DNA of 64,000 bases from Tolypothrix bouteillei VB521301 (GCF_000760695.4 NZ_JHEG04000001.1:813824-877823), one strand, 5' to 3'; shown: positions 26,401-35,761, numbered from the stretch's first letter. Notes: generated by a model not told the origin, from the letters alone. Numbers and translations: made by a program.

Positions 26401-28025
26401 TAGGTGAATGCAGCTGCTTGTCCGCCATTGCTTCCGACACTGCGTAATGAGACAGCAGGATTTGTGGTTGCTGTGGTCGCATTTGTGTAAAGCGTGGCAA
26501 TACCTGTAGCACCATTTAAAGTATAGCGATCGGCGGTTCCATGGAACTGGATAGTCTGGTTGATAATTCCATTAGCTGCGGGCTTTGAAGTATCTGCTAG
26601 CAAATAGCCGTTTGAGAGGGTACTACCCGTATCTGTCAGCCCGAGCAAACTCGCGAGCTGTTTGTCAGGACGCATCGCGATGAGATTGCCACCACCATTC
26701 ACCCAATTAGTAAAGATTGTTACTTGTTGGGATGAAAGACTAAGGTCGGTAAGGATGACAACATCATAGTTTGCAAGCGTCGTTGCTGACACTGCTGAAA
26801 TATCGCTGACATTGAACGAGTTGAGCCCTTCAGTTCGTAGAATTTCAGCGTAGTAGTTTCCAAAGGGATTAGACCCACTCGTAACAATAAGGATTGGCCC
26901 ACCTGGAGGTGAAGGTACGGATGCAAGAAGTGTTTTGTTTAACGAACTTAGACGATCTGAATTGATTAAAGCTTGAGATTTTTGAATTTTTTGAATTTTT
27001 TGTTGATTTTTCTGTCCCTGACCTTTAGGCGGTACTTGAATGATTTTTTTCTGTTGACCTCTGAGGGTGTCCCACAGAACGATCTCACCTGCATTATCTC
27101 CACTCACTAAGGTATCGCTATCTACGGGATTAAAAGCAATTCCAGCGATCGACTTATTCCCCCGAAGTGTGCCAAGTGGCGTACCGCTTGGTAGACTCCA
27201 CAAGAAAATGTTATTTTCATCACCTCCACCTGCTACAACGGTGCCACTTAAATTAAAAGCTACTGTCCTAATACGTTTAGTAGGACCTCTAAGAACCCGA
27301 TCCACAGTACCGCTATTCACATCCCAAAGACGAACAGTACCATCGTTGCTAGCACTAGCCAAAAGTGTTCCATTTGGGCTGAAAGCAACGGAAGTGACTC
27401 CATTCGTATGACCGAGTAGAACTTTACGTTTCTTTCCAGTTTCTAGGTTCCACAAGATAATTGTGGTGTCATCACTTCCACTTGCCACAGTCTTTCCATC
27501 GGGACTTACGGCAACACTGTTGACAAAGCCTGTATGACCTTCAAAAATTTGCTGTAGTTTGCCAGTTTGGATATCCCAGACATCGACTCGGGTATCCTCG
27601 GCTCCAGTGACCCAAATCCTCCCATCCTGACTGGCGGCAATCGTTCTGGGTGGGTTTTCGTGTGCTTGGAGAAGATTGGTTTGTTCTCCAGTGTCTGGCT
27701 TCCAGACTCGGGCTACACTGTCCCTCCCCACACTAGCTAGATTGTTGCTGAGTGGATTAAAAGCCACTCCGGTGACGGGAGTATTTAGGTGTCCTGGCAA
27801 GGCTTTTTTTTCTTTTCCAGTCTCTGGATCGAACACTAAGACTCGCCCATCCCTAAACCCAGCTGCTACGTTTTTCCCATCTTGACTAAAAGCGATCGCA
27901 GTTACGCTAGTAGCATCCTCTGGCGATACTTTCTGGGCTAAGGTATAGCCATTGACCTGACCAAAGAAGAGTACTAGTAACAAGCTACAGCAAAAAAGAG
28001 ATAAGTATCTTAAATATTGGCGCAT
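23481..28025 (-). CDS. giant secreted protein: WD40 propeller, ThuA-like, deacetylase-like, Ig-like and DUF4082 modules
   Basis: This 1514-aa protein has a signal peptide (about 1-31). Seven WD40 blades follow (about 38-335), clearest at VNSVAVSPDGKTVASGSDDT and VTSVAFSPNGTLLASASNDG. A Lys/Gln-rich linker leads to a ThuA/glutamine-amidotransferase-like Rossmann region (about 372-470, ILIVTSGSNPFGNYYAEIL). Residues about 620-900 resemble a divergent polysaccharide-deacetylase barrel, with VVLMTGDDHGNGG in place of TFDDG, ISLHVNTN and VNAHTD. Two SbsA Ig-like domains (about 953-1070 and 1237-1347) alternate with two DUF4082 modules (1075-1232 and 1353-1514). A secreted WD40 propeller joined to catalytic-looking domains is uncommon. 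Polymer binding or trimming is inferred from context. Confidence 0.85.
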   Translation of the reverse strand: MRQYLRYLSLFCCSLLLVLFFGQVNGYTLAQKVSPEDATSVTAIAFSQDGKNVAAGFRDGRVLVFDPETGKEKKALPGHLNTPVTGVAFNPLSNNLASVGRDSVARVWKPDTGEQTNLLQAHENPPRTIAASQDGRIWVTGAEDTRVDVWDIQTGKLQQIFEGHTGFVNSVAVSPDGKTVASGSDDTTIILWNLETGKKRKVLLGHTNGVTSVAFSPNGTLLASASNDGTVRLWDVNSGTVDRVLRGPTKRIRTVAFNLSGTVVAGGGDENNIFLWSLPSGTPLGTLRGNKSIAGIAFNPVDSDTLVSGDNAGEIVLWDTLRGQQKKIIQVPPKGQGQKNQQKIQKIQKSQALINSDRLSSLNKTLLASVPSPPGGPILIVTSGSNPFGNYYAEILRTEGLNSFNVSDISAVSATTLANYDVVILTDLSLSSQQVTIFTNWVNGGGNLIAMRPDKQLASLLGLTDTGSTLSNGYLLADTSKPAANGIINQTIQFHGTADRYTLNGATGIATLYTNATTATTNPAVSLRSVGSNGGQAAAFTYDLARSVVYTRQGNPAWAGQERDGFSPIRSDDLFFGDSQPDWVDLNKVAIPQADEQQRLLANLIITMNLSKKPLPRFWYFPNGKKAVVLMTGDDHGNGGTGPRFDQFNASSPAGCSVDNWECIRGTSYVYPTPGMPLTNTQAAAYDAQGFEISLHVNTNCSDFTPASLQTFYTQQLNDFANKYPSLPAPSTQRHHCLVWSDWSSTPEVELNKGIRLNTTYYYWPPSWILDRPGFFTGSGMPMRLAKQDGTTIDVYEANTQMTDESGQSYPYTIDTLLDRALGSEGYYGVFNVNAHTDTANSSISDAVVNSAKTRSVPVVSAQQLLTWLDARGNSSFGSLVWNNGTLNFTITKGTGANGLQAMLPNQVGGAPLSSITRNGTPVNFTTETIKGIVYARFAGETGSYVATYAADTVPPTVTSTSPNNNAINVAIGTNVTATFSEAIAPTTINTNTFELRNSANALVSATVTYNEANRTATLIPTTSLAANTTYTATLKGGTTDPRIKDLAGNALATSYTWSFTTGSLPCPSEQPCSIWNNSATPSNPSEADSSAIEIGVKFRSDFNGYITGIRFYKGSGNTGTHVGTLWSSTGQQLARATFSNETSSGWQQVNFSTPVAITANTVYVASYHTNVGRYAADKNFFASSGVDNPPLYALRNGVSGANGLYSYGSNPIFPTSSYQSSNYWVDVVFATNITPDTTPPTVTGSTPVNGTTGVNPSTSVTATFSEPIDIATINTNTFELRNASNTLIPASVTYDAGTRTATLTPTSPLATSTTYTATLRGGSTDPRVKDVSGNALAQNYTWSFTTSNTSFVTIWSNSATPSTVNTNDSSAVELGVKFRSSQNGYIKGLRFYKGSQNTGTHVGTLWSNSGQQLGRATFANETASGWQEVYFTTPVAIAANTVYVASYHTNVGFYSKNENYFTNSGVSNSPLYALRNGESGSNGIYRYSATPVFPTSTYQSSNYWVDVIFSTTP
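23484..25165 (-). repeat. tandem Ig-like/DUF4082 coding repeats, gene B
   Basis: Two consecutive units of about 840 bp each encode one SbsA-type Ig-like domain plus one DUF4082 module. DNA similarity is obvious between the units and with the repeat block in the downstream gene, for example in the codons for FYKGSQNTGTHVGTLWS and for the YNEANRTATL/YDAGTRTATL segment. Confidence 0.8.
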
Positions 28026-28482
28026 AGTTGCATACCCTTACCAATCCTTATTTTTTGTTATTAGAAATTGTGAAAATGAATATCTACCGATTGTCACTTA
28101 GTCATTTAATTTACAGCGCTAAAACGCAACTACGAGCCTAAAAGTATCGTACATTTAATTTCTTTGAGATCTTTAGAAGTGAAAATAGCAAAATTCACTA
28201 TCTAAAACTGTAGGCGAAAGGAGTTATTGCTACGCATCGCTTCACAAATGACAACCTTATGAGCATTTTAAAGTCAACACATTTAAATATAATTAAAGTA
28301 TTTACCGAGAATATTTAAATTTATAATGAACTTCTTAGATATTTTCTCATTGCTCGCCCGAATGATTTGATATGCAAACTTTGCGATCGCCTCATTCCAA
28401 GCTACCCTTTCCCTAATTTTGGGTTCTGTAAAACTAAGGAAAAGGATATTTTCTCTTTAACTGTAAACCCGTAAGCTTAATA
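28026..28482. other. 457-bp AT-rich region upstream of the 1514-aa gene
   Basis: No gene is supported. It separates the WcaF-like gene from the giant secreted proteins and should contain the promoter of the latter. One HIP1 octamer lies at 28383-28390. No terminator-like hairpin with a T-run was found after the acetyltransferase gene. Confidence 0.55.
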
Positions 28483-29082
28483 TCAAGTTTGATGAAACCT
28501 GTTTAAGCTTGGGCTTTCTGGCTTTCTTTGCTTGATCGGTTGAGCGGGGTTGCCTGCGTAAACTGTCATTGGTTCTAAAGAACGCCCAGCCACCCCACCA
28601 AGAGTCAATACGCTTCCCGTTCCAACAGTCACTCCAGGTCCAATCGTTGACTTTGCTGCAATCCAACTACCTTCTTGAATGTGGATGGGAGCTGTTATCA
28701 GTTTAAAATTTGGATGGTTCCAGTTATGATTCCCGGTACAAAGGTAAACACCTTGAGAAAGGCAAACGTGGCTTTCAATAGTGACATGAGCTAAGTTATC
28801 AATCCAAGCGTCTTCCCCAATCCAAACAAAATCACCAACAGTCAAACGCCAAGGAAACTTTATCCGTACTCCTGGTTTTAAGCGAACGCCTTGACCGATT
28901 TGTGCTCCAAAAGAGCGCAGCACCCAAACTTTTATTGCAGAAAAAGGGAGCGCACGGCTTTCTACTAAAGGCGAACCTAGAAAATACCATAAAATTTGTT
29001 TCCAGTAAGAAGCACCAGGGGTATAACTACCAAGGGAATATCGATCTAAACGCATAGGGTAAGTTACTAAGAGAAGATTCAA
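28483..29082 (-). CDS. WcaF-like left-handed beta-helix acetyltransferase
   Basis: This 199-aa protein carries hexapeptide repeats (about residues 65-185), with the O-acetyltransferase segment VYLCTGNHNWNHPNFKL containing the catalytic-type His, then GSWIAAKSTIGPGVTVGTGS and VYAGNPAQPIKQRK. This is the layout of putative colanic-acid acetyltransferases (WcaF family), which place acetyl groups on polysaccharide building blocks. It is the last gene before the giant secreted proteins and 58 bp after a glycosyltransferase on the same strand. The acceptor sugar is unknown. Confidence 0.88.
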   Translation of the reverse strand: MNLLLVTYPMRLDRYSLGSYTPGASYWKQILWYFLGSPLVESRALPFSAIKVWVLRSFGAQIGQGVRLKPGVRIKFPWRLTVGDFVWIGEDAWIDNLAHVTIESHVCLSQGVYLCTGNHNWNHPNFKLITAPIHIQEGSWIAAKSTIGPGVTVGTGSVLTLGGVAGRSLEPMTVYAGNPAQPIKQRKPESPSLNRFHQT

Positions 29083-29140
29083 GACTGGCTCTTGTAGAAG
29101 AAGTTAAAATAAAAATCCAATATTTTTTTAATCCATTTCC

Positions 29141-30376
29141 TTACTCCTCACCCCTCACTTTCAACTGCTGGCGAGAGGCTTTTTCATTGCTTAAGACAAG
29201 ATCGGTTGACAAAGGCTTTTGGTTAACAATAGCTTTATAAACTCTTGTTAACTTTTCAGCAGCACAATCCCAGGTATAGTTTTGGAATATGAAATTACGA
29301 GCGCGGTTACCCATTGCTTTTGACATTTGAGGATGACTTAAACATTGAATCAATCCATCAGCAATGGCATGAGTATTGATATCTACAATAAGTGCTGCTT
29401 TAGCAATTTCTGCTTCAGGAAAATTGCAACCAGTAGTAATCACACATGGTAACCCTGAAGCCATACCTTCTAGGACAGACATACTAAAACCTTCTGAATA
29501 TGAAGGTGCAACATACAAACTAGCAGCAGCCAGGGCTGCATATTTCAACGAGCCTGTAAGCATACCCGTAAAAGTCACTGCATCCAAACAACCTATTTGC
29601 TTAAAAGCAGTTTTCACTTTAGGTAAATACCCGGTACTATCCGGACCGGCTACAACTAAATGAGTTTGAGGGAATTTTTTATGAACTTTTGCAAATGCAG
29701 GAGCTAGCAAGTCCAGACCTTTTTTAGGGTCGATACGACCAAGAAACAGAATCAAAGTTTTATTTTTTGTAGAAGGAAATTGCTGGTAAAAAATTTCTGG
29801 ATCTGGCAAGCTTATAAATTCTTGTCTGTGAACTCCATTAGGAACGACGATAGGATTTTTCAATCCAAGAGACTTAACATGACCGGCTTCAGAATTAGCA
29901 ATCACTTGGATAGCTTTTGCTTTCTGTAGTGCTGGCTTTTCAATGAGATTAAAGTAAAATTTCTTTTTCCAGGCTTTGTATGATAGTGCCCAAGGTTCTA
30001 ACATTCCATGAGGGGTCATAACATATGGAACTCGACGCTGCTGGCAAAGCCAATGAACGAAGGAAACAATTGGAGCAAAAATTGTATTTGTATGGACAAG
30101 ATCGTAATCATTAATATGCTCAATTAACCATTGAATTAAAGGTAAACTAATAATGAAATCATTGCGATTCCAGCAAGAAAAGTATTTGATTCTGTAGTTT
30201 TTAACTTCTATCCATTTATTAAGAGGAACTGTGAGTTTCTCTGACTGATTGGCGTTTGTCGTAATTAGATCGATTCTAGTTCCAAAACTGCTGACTGATT
30301 CAACTAATTCTTTAACTGCCTTAGAAGTCCCACCATAACTGGAGCCAACATAAGGAGTGAAAATTAAAATTTTCAT
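29141..30376 (-). CDS. GT4 family glycosyltransferase
   Basis: This 411-aa GT-B retaining glycosyltransferase has N-terminal YGGTSKAVKELVESV (acceptor side, Gly-rich loop), LILFLGRIDPKKGLDLL at the start of the donor-binding half, and the E-x7-E motif region YSEGFSMSVLEGMASGLPCV. The protein should act on the cytoplasmic face of the membrane, adding one sugar to a lipid-linked chain. The donor cannot be predicted. It is followed 58 bp later by the acetyltransferase gene. Confidence 0.92.
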   Translation of the reverse strand: MKILIFTPYVGSSYGGTSKAVKELVESVSSFGTRIDLITTNANQSEKLTVPLNKWIEVKNYRIKYFSCWNRNDFIISLPLIQWLIEHINDYDLVHTNTIFAPIVSFVHWLCQQRRVPYVMTPHGMLEPWALSYKAWKKKFYFNLIEKPALQKAKAIQVIANSEAGHVKSLGLKNPIVVPNGVHRQEFISLPDPEIFYQQFPSTKNKTLILFLGRIDPKKGLDLLAPAFAKVHKKFPQTHLVVAGPDSTGYLPKVKTAFKQIGCLDAVTFTGMLTGSLKYAALAAASLYVAPSYSEGFSMSVLEGMASGLPCVITTGCNFPEAEIAKAALIVDINTHAIADGLIQCLSHPQMSKAMGNRARNFIFQNYTWDCAAEKLTRVYKAIVNQKPLSTDLVLSNEKASRQQLKVRGEE

Positions 30377-30595
30377 AACAAAATACTTCTGTTGATAGGT
30401 TTATACACAGAAAAAACAATTTCTATTAAGACTTAAGCAATGTCAACGCTATTTTGGGTATTTCACACTTTGCATATCGCTCCAACGTACCCTAACAAAT
30501 TGTCTATTTGTAAGTCTTTTTTATATGAAAAGACGATTGAGAAGATAGTATTTTCTGTAAAAATACTATAAAAATTGAATGTTTATGAAAAAGAC

Positions 30596-31783
30596 TCATA
30601 CTAGAACAGCCTTCTTATTGGACATTGTGTATGTAATATCAATTGCCTTTAAAAGACCATCAGCAAAATTTTGAGGACTGCACTTCTCTACAATCTTTTG
30701 ACTTAATTGCCCCATTTTTATTCTTGAAGCTGAATCTGTTTGATGAATAGCTAATAGGGCACGCGTCATATCTTCTTGACTTTCTGGATTGAAAAGCAGA
30801 CCATTTTGGCGATCGCAAACAAGTTCATAGGCTGCTCCTACAGTGCGGCTGCATAAAATTGGCAGTCCAGCGGCACAAGCTTCATTAACGACTAAGCCCC
30901 ACTGTTCTTGCAATGCAGGATGCACAAAAGCATTAGCTAATCCATACCAATATCCAAGTGCTTGATAAGGAATAAAACCAGGCAAATGAACACAGCCCTG
31001 TAATTTGTTTTCTAGGAGCAAATTGCGAATATACGGTTCTTCTTCTCCACTACCACAAATTACAAGATCCCATGCTTGTTCGGCACCAATTTTCTGGTGA
31101 TAAGTGGTAAAGGCTTTTACAAGACGGGATACATTTTTGCGTTGGAGTAAGCGAGTAACAACAATAAAATAAGGTTTGGTAGGAATTCCAGGGCATTTTT
31201 GCCTTGCCAAAGATGAATCGAGCCTTGCTGCTCGAGCACTTCGAGCAAAATAATCATTGTCAACAGCATCGTAACCTAGAAAAATTTGTTCTTGAGGAAA
31301 ACCTAACTTTATTAAATAATCACGGTGTAGTTCTCCACCAACAAGTGCCGCATCATACTGTCTGATATAAAGCCAAAATTTAAGTTGCTCTTTCCACCAT
31401 TGCCGTGTTTCATCATCCCACTTTGTTTCGCTCATCACAATAGCAGGTACTTGTTTGCGTTTGCACCACGTTAATGCAGCACGCGATACAGGAAATCCCC
31501 ATCCGGGGATAACAACAATATCTGGTTGAAGATTGTCAAGAAATGAAGGTAATAAAGAAGCAGCACTCTCTTGGGTATAGTTAAGATTAGCAGTTTTAGA
31601 GACTAGAGTCTTTAGAGGAAACGTTATTTCACGCTTCAAGTCTCCCCAAGGATGTTCTAAGGTATTATCTGTAACTTGGACTGCAGTTAAACTCCACCTT
31701 TTTTGTTGACAGGCAGAATGTGCAGCACGCAGTCTAGCAGCATGATAGCTACCAACATTCATAAAAAGTATAACGATATGCAT
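30596..31783 (-). CDS. GT4 family glycosyltransferase
   Basis: This 395-aa protein has the GT-B fold. The donor half begins FIVVTRLLQRKNVSRLVKAF and the nucleotide-sugar site is in LQEQWGLVVNEACAAGLPIL (E-x7-E). The N-terminal half starts MHIVILFMNVGSYHAARLRA, a variant acceptor loop. A 219-bp AT-rich gap separates it from the next gene downstream, so an internal promoter there is possible. The linkage formed is unknown. Confidence 0.9.
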   Translation of the reverse strand: MHIVILFMNVGSYHAARLRAAHSACQQKRWSLTAVQVTDNTLEHPWGDLKREITFPLKTLVSKTANLNYTQESAASLLPSFLDNLQPDIVVIPGWGFPVSRAALTWCKRKQVPAIVMSETKWDDETRQWWKEQLKFWLYIRQYDAALVGGELHRDYLIKLGFPQEQIFLGYDAVDNDYFARSARAARLDSSLARQKCPGIPTKPYFIVVTRLLQRKNVSRLVKAFTTYHQKIGAEQAWDLVICGSGEEEPYIRNLLLENKLQGCVHLPGFIPYQALGYWYGLANAFVHPALQEQWGLVVNEACAAGLPILCSRTVGAAYELVCDRQNGLLFNPESQEDMTRALLAIHQTDSASRIKMGQLSQKIVEKCSPQNFADGLLKAIDITYTMSNKKAVLV

Positions 31784-31829
31784 TGCTCTCGAAAAAATAA
31801 AGTGTAATGGTCTTAAAGATTTGTATTGC

Positions 31830-32936
31830 TTAATTTTTCAAAACTTTGTGAAAGACTTCTAAATACTTTTGGACATACAATTCATTACTAAATCGGTTTC
31901 GAATCAGTTCTAGTGAAGTCAATTGAAAGTTTTGGTAAACTTCATGATTTTGTATGAGATGTAAACAATATTCTGCCAGTTCATTAATATTATGTTCTTG
32001 AATTAAATAGCCATTTTCTTTATGAACTAGAACCGAGTTTGTCCCTCCTTCTAAGACAGAAGCAACTACTGGAATTCCATAACCCATTGCTTCCATGACT
32101 GTACGACCAAAGGCATCAGAATTAGAATTAAATAGCAATAAGTCTACTGCTTGATAAAAAGTATCTATTTTATCTTGCCAACCCAAAAATTTGACTTTAT
32201 CTGATATCCCTAAATTTCTAGCAAGTTCTTCCAACTCTTGACGAAGCGGACCGTCACCAGCAATCAGGAAAAAGACATTTGGATAAGATTGACAAACTTT
32301 GGCGCAAACCTGCAAAAAAACATCAAACCGCTTTCGCTCGATCAACCAACCAGCATTACCAATCACAAAAGCGCGATCGGGAATTCCAAGAGTTTGACGA
32401 ATTAAAAGTTTTTTATCTTTGGTAACTAACGGTTGTAGTTGAGTTGAATTTTCAATTAAATGCAATTTGTGTTTGAGAAAAGGTGCTATCTGCGCGGTTT
32501 GCTCAAGTAGATAAGGCGAATGACAAATAATTGCATCATATTCATCTCCAAAATATTTATAAAATATTTTCCATCTTAATAAATTGGGATTATTATACTT
32601 GTGGCAAAAATGAATACCAAGTATTTTTTTATGTTTATTACCTTTGATACTGAGACAACCCGTAAGGGTTGGACCTGTAACTAAAATGATATCACCGGAA
32701 AAGCATTGAACTTTGCGTTTTAAAGAGAGATGAGACTTATAACCAAAAGTTCCTTCATAGGAGTTATCGTTTACAGGTATATTTAAATCTACAAATATTT
32801 GTTTACCAGAACCTGCCGGTGTAACGCTTTGTATCTCCCATTTCATACCTCTATTCTGAGTTTCATTGACTAAAATGTAGGCAGATTTTTCCATGCCTCC
32901 AAGGTTTAAACACTGAATTAAATTCAGAATTTTCAT
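31830..32936 (-). CDS. GT4 family glycosyltransferase
   Basis: This 368-aa GT-B enzyme has the acceptor-side motif IQCLNLGGMEKSAYILVNE, the donor half starting FVIGNAGWLIERKRFDVFL, and the catalytic region SNSDAFGRTVMEAMGYGIPV. Its start is separated from the polymerase-like gene by 166 bp. No signal peptide is present, so it should be cytoplasmic or peripheral to the membrane. Its exact sugar is unknown. Confidence 0.92.
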   Translation of the reverse strand: MKILNLIQCLNLGGMEKSAYILVNETQNRGMKWEIQSVTPAGSGKQIFVDLNIPVNDNSYEGTFGYKSHLSLKRKVQCFSGDIILVTGPTLTGCLSIKGNKHKKILGIHFCHKYNNPNLLRWKIFYKYFGDEYDAIICHSPYLLEQTAQIAPFLKHKLHLIENSTQLQPLVTKDKKLLIRQTLGIPDRAFVIGNAGWLIERKRFDVFLQVCAKVCQSYPNVFFLIAGDGPLRQELEELARNLGISDKVKFLGWQDKIDTFYQAVDLLLFNSNSDAFGRTVMEAMGYGIPVVASVLEGGTNSVLVHKENGYLIQEHNINELAEYCLHLIQNHEVYQNFQLTSLELIRNRFSNELYVQKYLEVFHKVLKN

Positions 32937-33102
32937 ATTTTATAGAATGGTTTCACAATAAAAAACTATCGGACAAAGTCCAGTTACTAAGCCTAAAGCA
33001 AAGGTCTATCAATTCCAACAAAACAATTTCTTCGAGCAAAGCACACGATACATCAAGATTTCCTGTATAAAGAAACTGGTTTTATGTTTTTAAGAAAGAA
33101 AC

Positions 33103-34392
33103 TTATCTTTCAAATTTTTGCGATTCAATATACGAAAAATAATTCTTCTTTCTTGCATATAAAGTCACCAAACCTATAAAAATAGTTTGAAAGATAGCTT
33201 CTTGTAGAAATCTTCCTATACCGTGTGTCAGACCAACCATTGCTGGACTTACAAGCCCCATATAAAGAATTCTACTAAAAGTACTTTTCTGATAAACAGA
33301 TGATATCCAAAGATGCTTGAACAGGTAAGCTATCAATCCAAAAGTAAAGCATCCAAAGTAACTAAATTCTAGAAAAGAATCGCCAACACCAGTTATAGTG
33401 TAACCGTTAGGTATAGTATAACCATAGAAAGAGGAAAGATACTCAACATAGCGATCGAATAAATTCAGTTGTAAAGATTTTTTAAATTCAAAACCTACAA
33501 TTTGTCCGGGTACATATTGAAATATAATGCTATCCCAATAACCAGAACCATAACCATATAAACCTGTACGTTCTACTACGTCCATCAATAATGCTGCATT
33601 TCTGATTTCTAAAAGCTCTCCTTTTAATAATTGGTTAAATGCCTTTTGAGCGATCGCTGACACTGCTTGCCAATTACCACTAAAGACTAAATCCCAAAAA
33701 CCACTACGTACTTCACCAAATAGAGGAATAAGAATAGTCATAAAGATTAAAGCGGTAATGACTGACCATCTTGGTGGGATTAAGCGACGCGCCATCCACA
33801 AGGAAAGACCTATGATAATTATCAGCGTCATTGTTGGTTGACGACGACCACCAAGAACACTTTGTAATAGAGGCCAGCCAGAAATGACTGTACAAGTTAG
33901 ATTAATAATATTAGGACGTTTCAATAATTGCAAAAGAAAAATTGCGAAAGCAATATTTATAACCTGACCTAAAAAAAGATATATGGTTGCAGGTCCGGTC
34001 CAGTTACCATTTGCTGCAGTTTGGACCGCAGTACGAGAAAGTAAAAAATTAAAGAAATAGCCCTGAGCCATCAGAGCCATCCCTCCTATAAATAACTTAC
34101 GTTCATCAATCGCAATATTTAAATTTGACAACCAATTTCTATTCGGTTTCATCTCATAACCGATAAAACAAGCACCAGCACACATAGTCGAAAATAGTAA
34201 GACTCGTTCTACTGATACTAAAGATGCTGCACCTGGATTATGAATCAAAGCAAACGCTTGAGGTAGCAAAAAGGAAACAAACATACTACCCATAAAAAAT
34301 GGATATTGGTAAATTCGTTCTACACAAATCACTCCCCAAGCTAATAAAGCGATGCAGACTATAATAAATAAATTCAGATACAATTCAGCCAT
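33103..34392 (-). CDS. Wzy/O-antigen-polymerase-like membrane protein
   Basis: This 429-aa protein has about ten to eleven hydrophobic helices spread evenly, with a large soluble loop at about residues 220-310. Layout, size and position among glycosyltransferases match Wzy-type polymerases (EpsK/oligosaccharide repeat unit polymerase group), which join repeat units on the periplasmic side. Wzy sequences are too variable for a certain call from motifs. A Wzx flippase was not found in the window. The alternative is another polysaccharide membrane protein such as a ligase. Confidence 0.75.
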   Translation of the reverse strand: MAELYLNLFIIVCIALLAWGVICVERIYQYPFFMGSMFVSFLLPQAFALIHNPGAASLVSVERVLLFSTMCAGACFIGYEMKPNRNWLSNLNIAIDERKLFIGGMALMAQGYFFNFLLSRTAVQTAANGNWTGPATIYLFLGQVINIAFAIFLLQLLKRPNIINLTCTVISGWPLLQSVLGGRRQPTMTLIIIIGLSLWMARRLIPPRWSVITALIFMTILIPLFGEVRSGFWDLVFSGNWQAVSAIAQKAFNQLLKGELLEIRNAALLMDVVERTGLYGYGSGYWDSIIFQYVPGQIVGFEFKKSLQLNLFDRYVEYLSSFYGYTIPNGYTITGVGDSFLEFSYFGCFTFGLIAYLFKHLWISSVYQKSTFSRILYMGLVSPAMVGLTHGIGRFLQEAIFQTIFIGLVTLYARKKNYFSYIESQKFER

Positions 34393-34426
34393 GAAATAAT
34401 ATAATTTTCTTAATTGCTGTAAAACA

Positions 34427-35704
34427 TCATTTTGTTAAAGACATTTGAATTTTCTTTTGCTGAAACGTTACTATCTGCCTGAGTTTGTTTTCTGATTCTT
34501 GCATTAAATTATCTAAATACTCTTGTGTATTATTTGTGGTTGAAAAAGCTTTTTTAGTGGTATGCATATGCAAGAGTTGATTGGCAATTGCATCTATTTC
34601 TCTAATAGGGACAATAGCACCATCGATTCCATCTCTGACGATCGAGCCTGAATTATCAGTAGTAATAGTAGGAATACCCGCAAGCAATGCTTCATAAGTT
34701 ACCATCGCTGAACCTTCGCAAATAGAAGGAAGTACAAATACATCAGCCCAATTGTACAAATCTTTCATTTCAGCACGGGGAACTCTTCCCAAAAAAGTAC
34801 ATACATCGCTGTACTCAGTAACACGCTGATAGTTAATTTCCAAGGAACCTACCACTTTACACGTAAAAGATATTTTCCCTTTGATTTGTTTGAGAGCTTT
34901 GAGTAAATAGGGAATTCCTTTCCGCAAGTTTACTGAACCAACAAATAAGATTTTCAACGTCTCATCGTCGTTTTGCTGTACACTTTTAAGATATGAATTT
35001 TGTATCAAGCTTCTTTCTTTTAAGCGACCTAATGGTAAAACAGATATCTTTTCTCCATCCACACCCCTGGCTATTAGAGAATTTTTAACAAAACTAGAGC
35101 CACAAATAATTCGATCTGCTAAGTCTTGCTCGCGTTGTTCTCGTTCTAATAGTTCCAAGTCAGCCTCACCTACTTTAAAAGGTGAGAGTGACCAACCAGG
35201 CCAGCGCTGCTCTTCTTCTAGTAAAAGTTTGTGTACGAGTGACCATTCAGCAAGTGTTTGATCGAGAACACAACGAATACCTCGTTTTTTGGCATATTCA
35301 AATAGTTCTAGACATGCACTATTAAATCCATAGATAGTATTGGCATCTCCTAAACCATGTTGAATAATTTGTTGGCAAAATTTTTGTCCTGCCCAAATAT
35401 ATATTTGGGGTGCTTGTTCTGGTGGAGCTTTCTTTAAAGCTTGGAGATACTGATATCCTAATTTTGGAAAGTGAATAATTTTTGCATTTTGCAATTCGGG
35501 CTCGTATCGATCTAAACCTTTTTTTAGGGCATTGGGAAGATGATTGTAAATTCTAGAATTTCGCAATTTACCAGTCAATTTGTTATGACCTGAGTAAAAG
35601 TCAGTATAGAGCCTATCTAAAATACCCCAACGATGAAATAGAAGAGGTTCTTGATAATGTTTTCTGGCTCCTAGTTGTGCCACTAAAATTTTTGAATATG
35701 ACAT
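34427..35704 (-). CDS. GT4 family glycosyltransferase
   Basis: This 425-aa protein has donor-half motif KILFVGSVNLRKGIPYLLKA and catalytic region CEGSAMVTYEALLAGIPTIT, followed by a TDNSGS loop. The N-terminal half is longer than usual and rich in charged and aromatic residues (FHRWGILDRLYTDFYSG). It lies 34 bp upstream of the polymerase-like gene, suggesting cotranscription. The sugar specificity is unknown. Confidence 0.9.
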   Translation of the reverse strand: MSYSKILVAQLGARKHYQEPLLFHRWGILDRLYTDFYSGHNKLTGKLRNSRIYNHLPNALKKGLDRYEPELQNAKIIHFPKLGYQYLQALKKAPPEQAPQIYIWAGQKFCQQIIQHGLGDANTIYGFNSACLELFEYAKKRGIRCVLDQTLAEWSLVHKLLLEEEQRWPGWSLSPFKVGEADLELLEREQREQDLADRIICGSSFVKNSLIARGVDGEKISVLPLGRLKERSLIQNSYLKSVQQNDDETLKILFVGSVNLRKGIPYLLKALKQIKGKISFTCKVVGSLEINYQRVTEYSDVCTFLGRVPRAEMKDLYNWADVFVLPSICEGSAMVTYEALLAGIPTITTDNSGSIVRDGIDGAIVPIREIDAIANQLLHMHTTKKAFSTTNNTQEYLDNLMQESENKLRQIVTFQQKKIQMSLTK

Positions 35705-35761
35705 CTTAAATTTAGTTTTTTAGTTAAAAATGCTGTTTATTTTATAGAAAACTTATTACAG

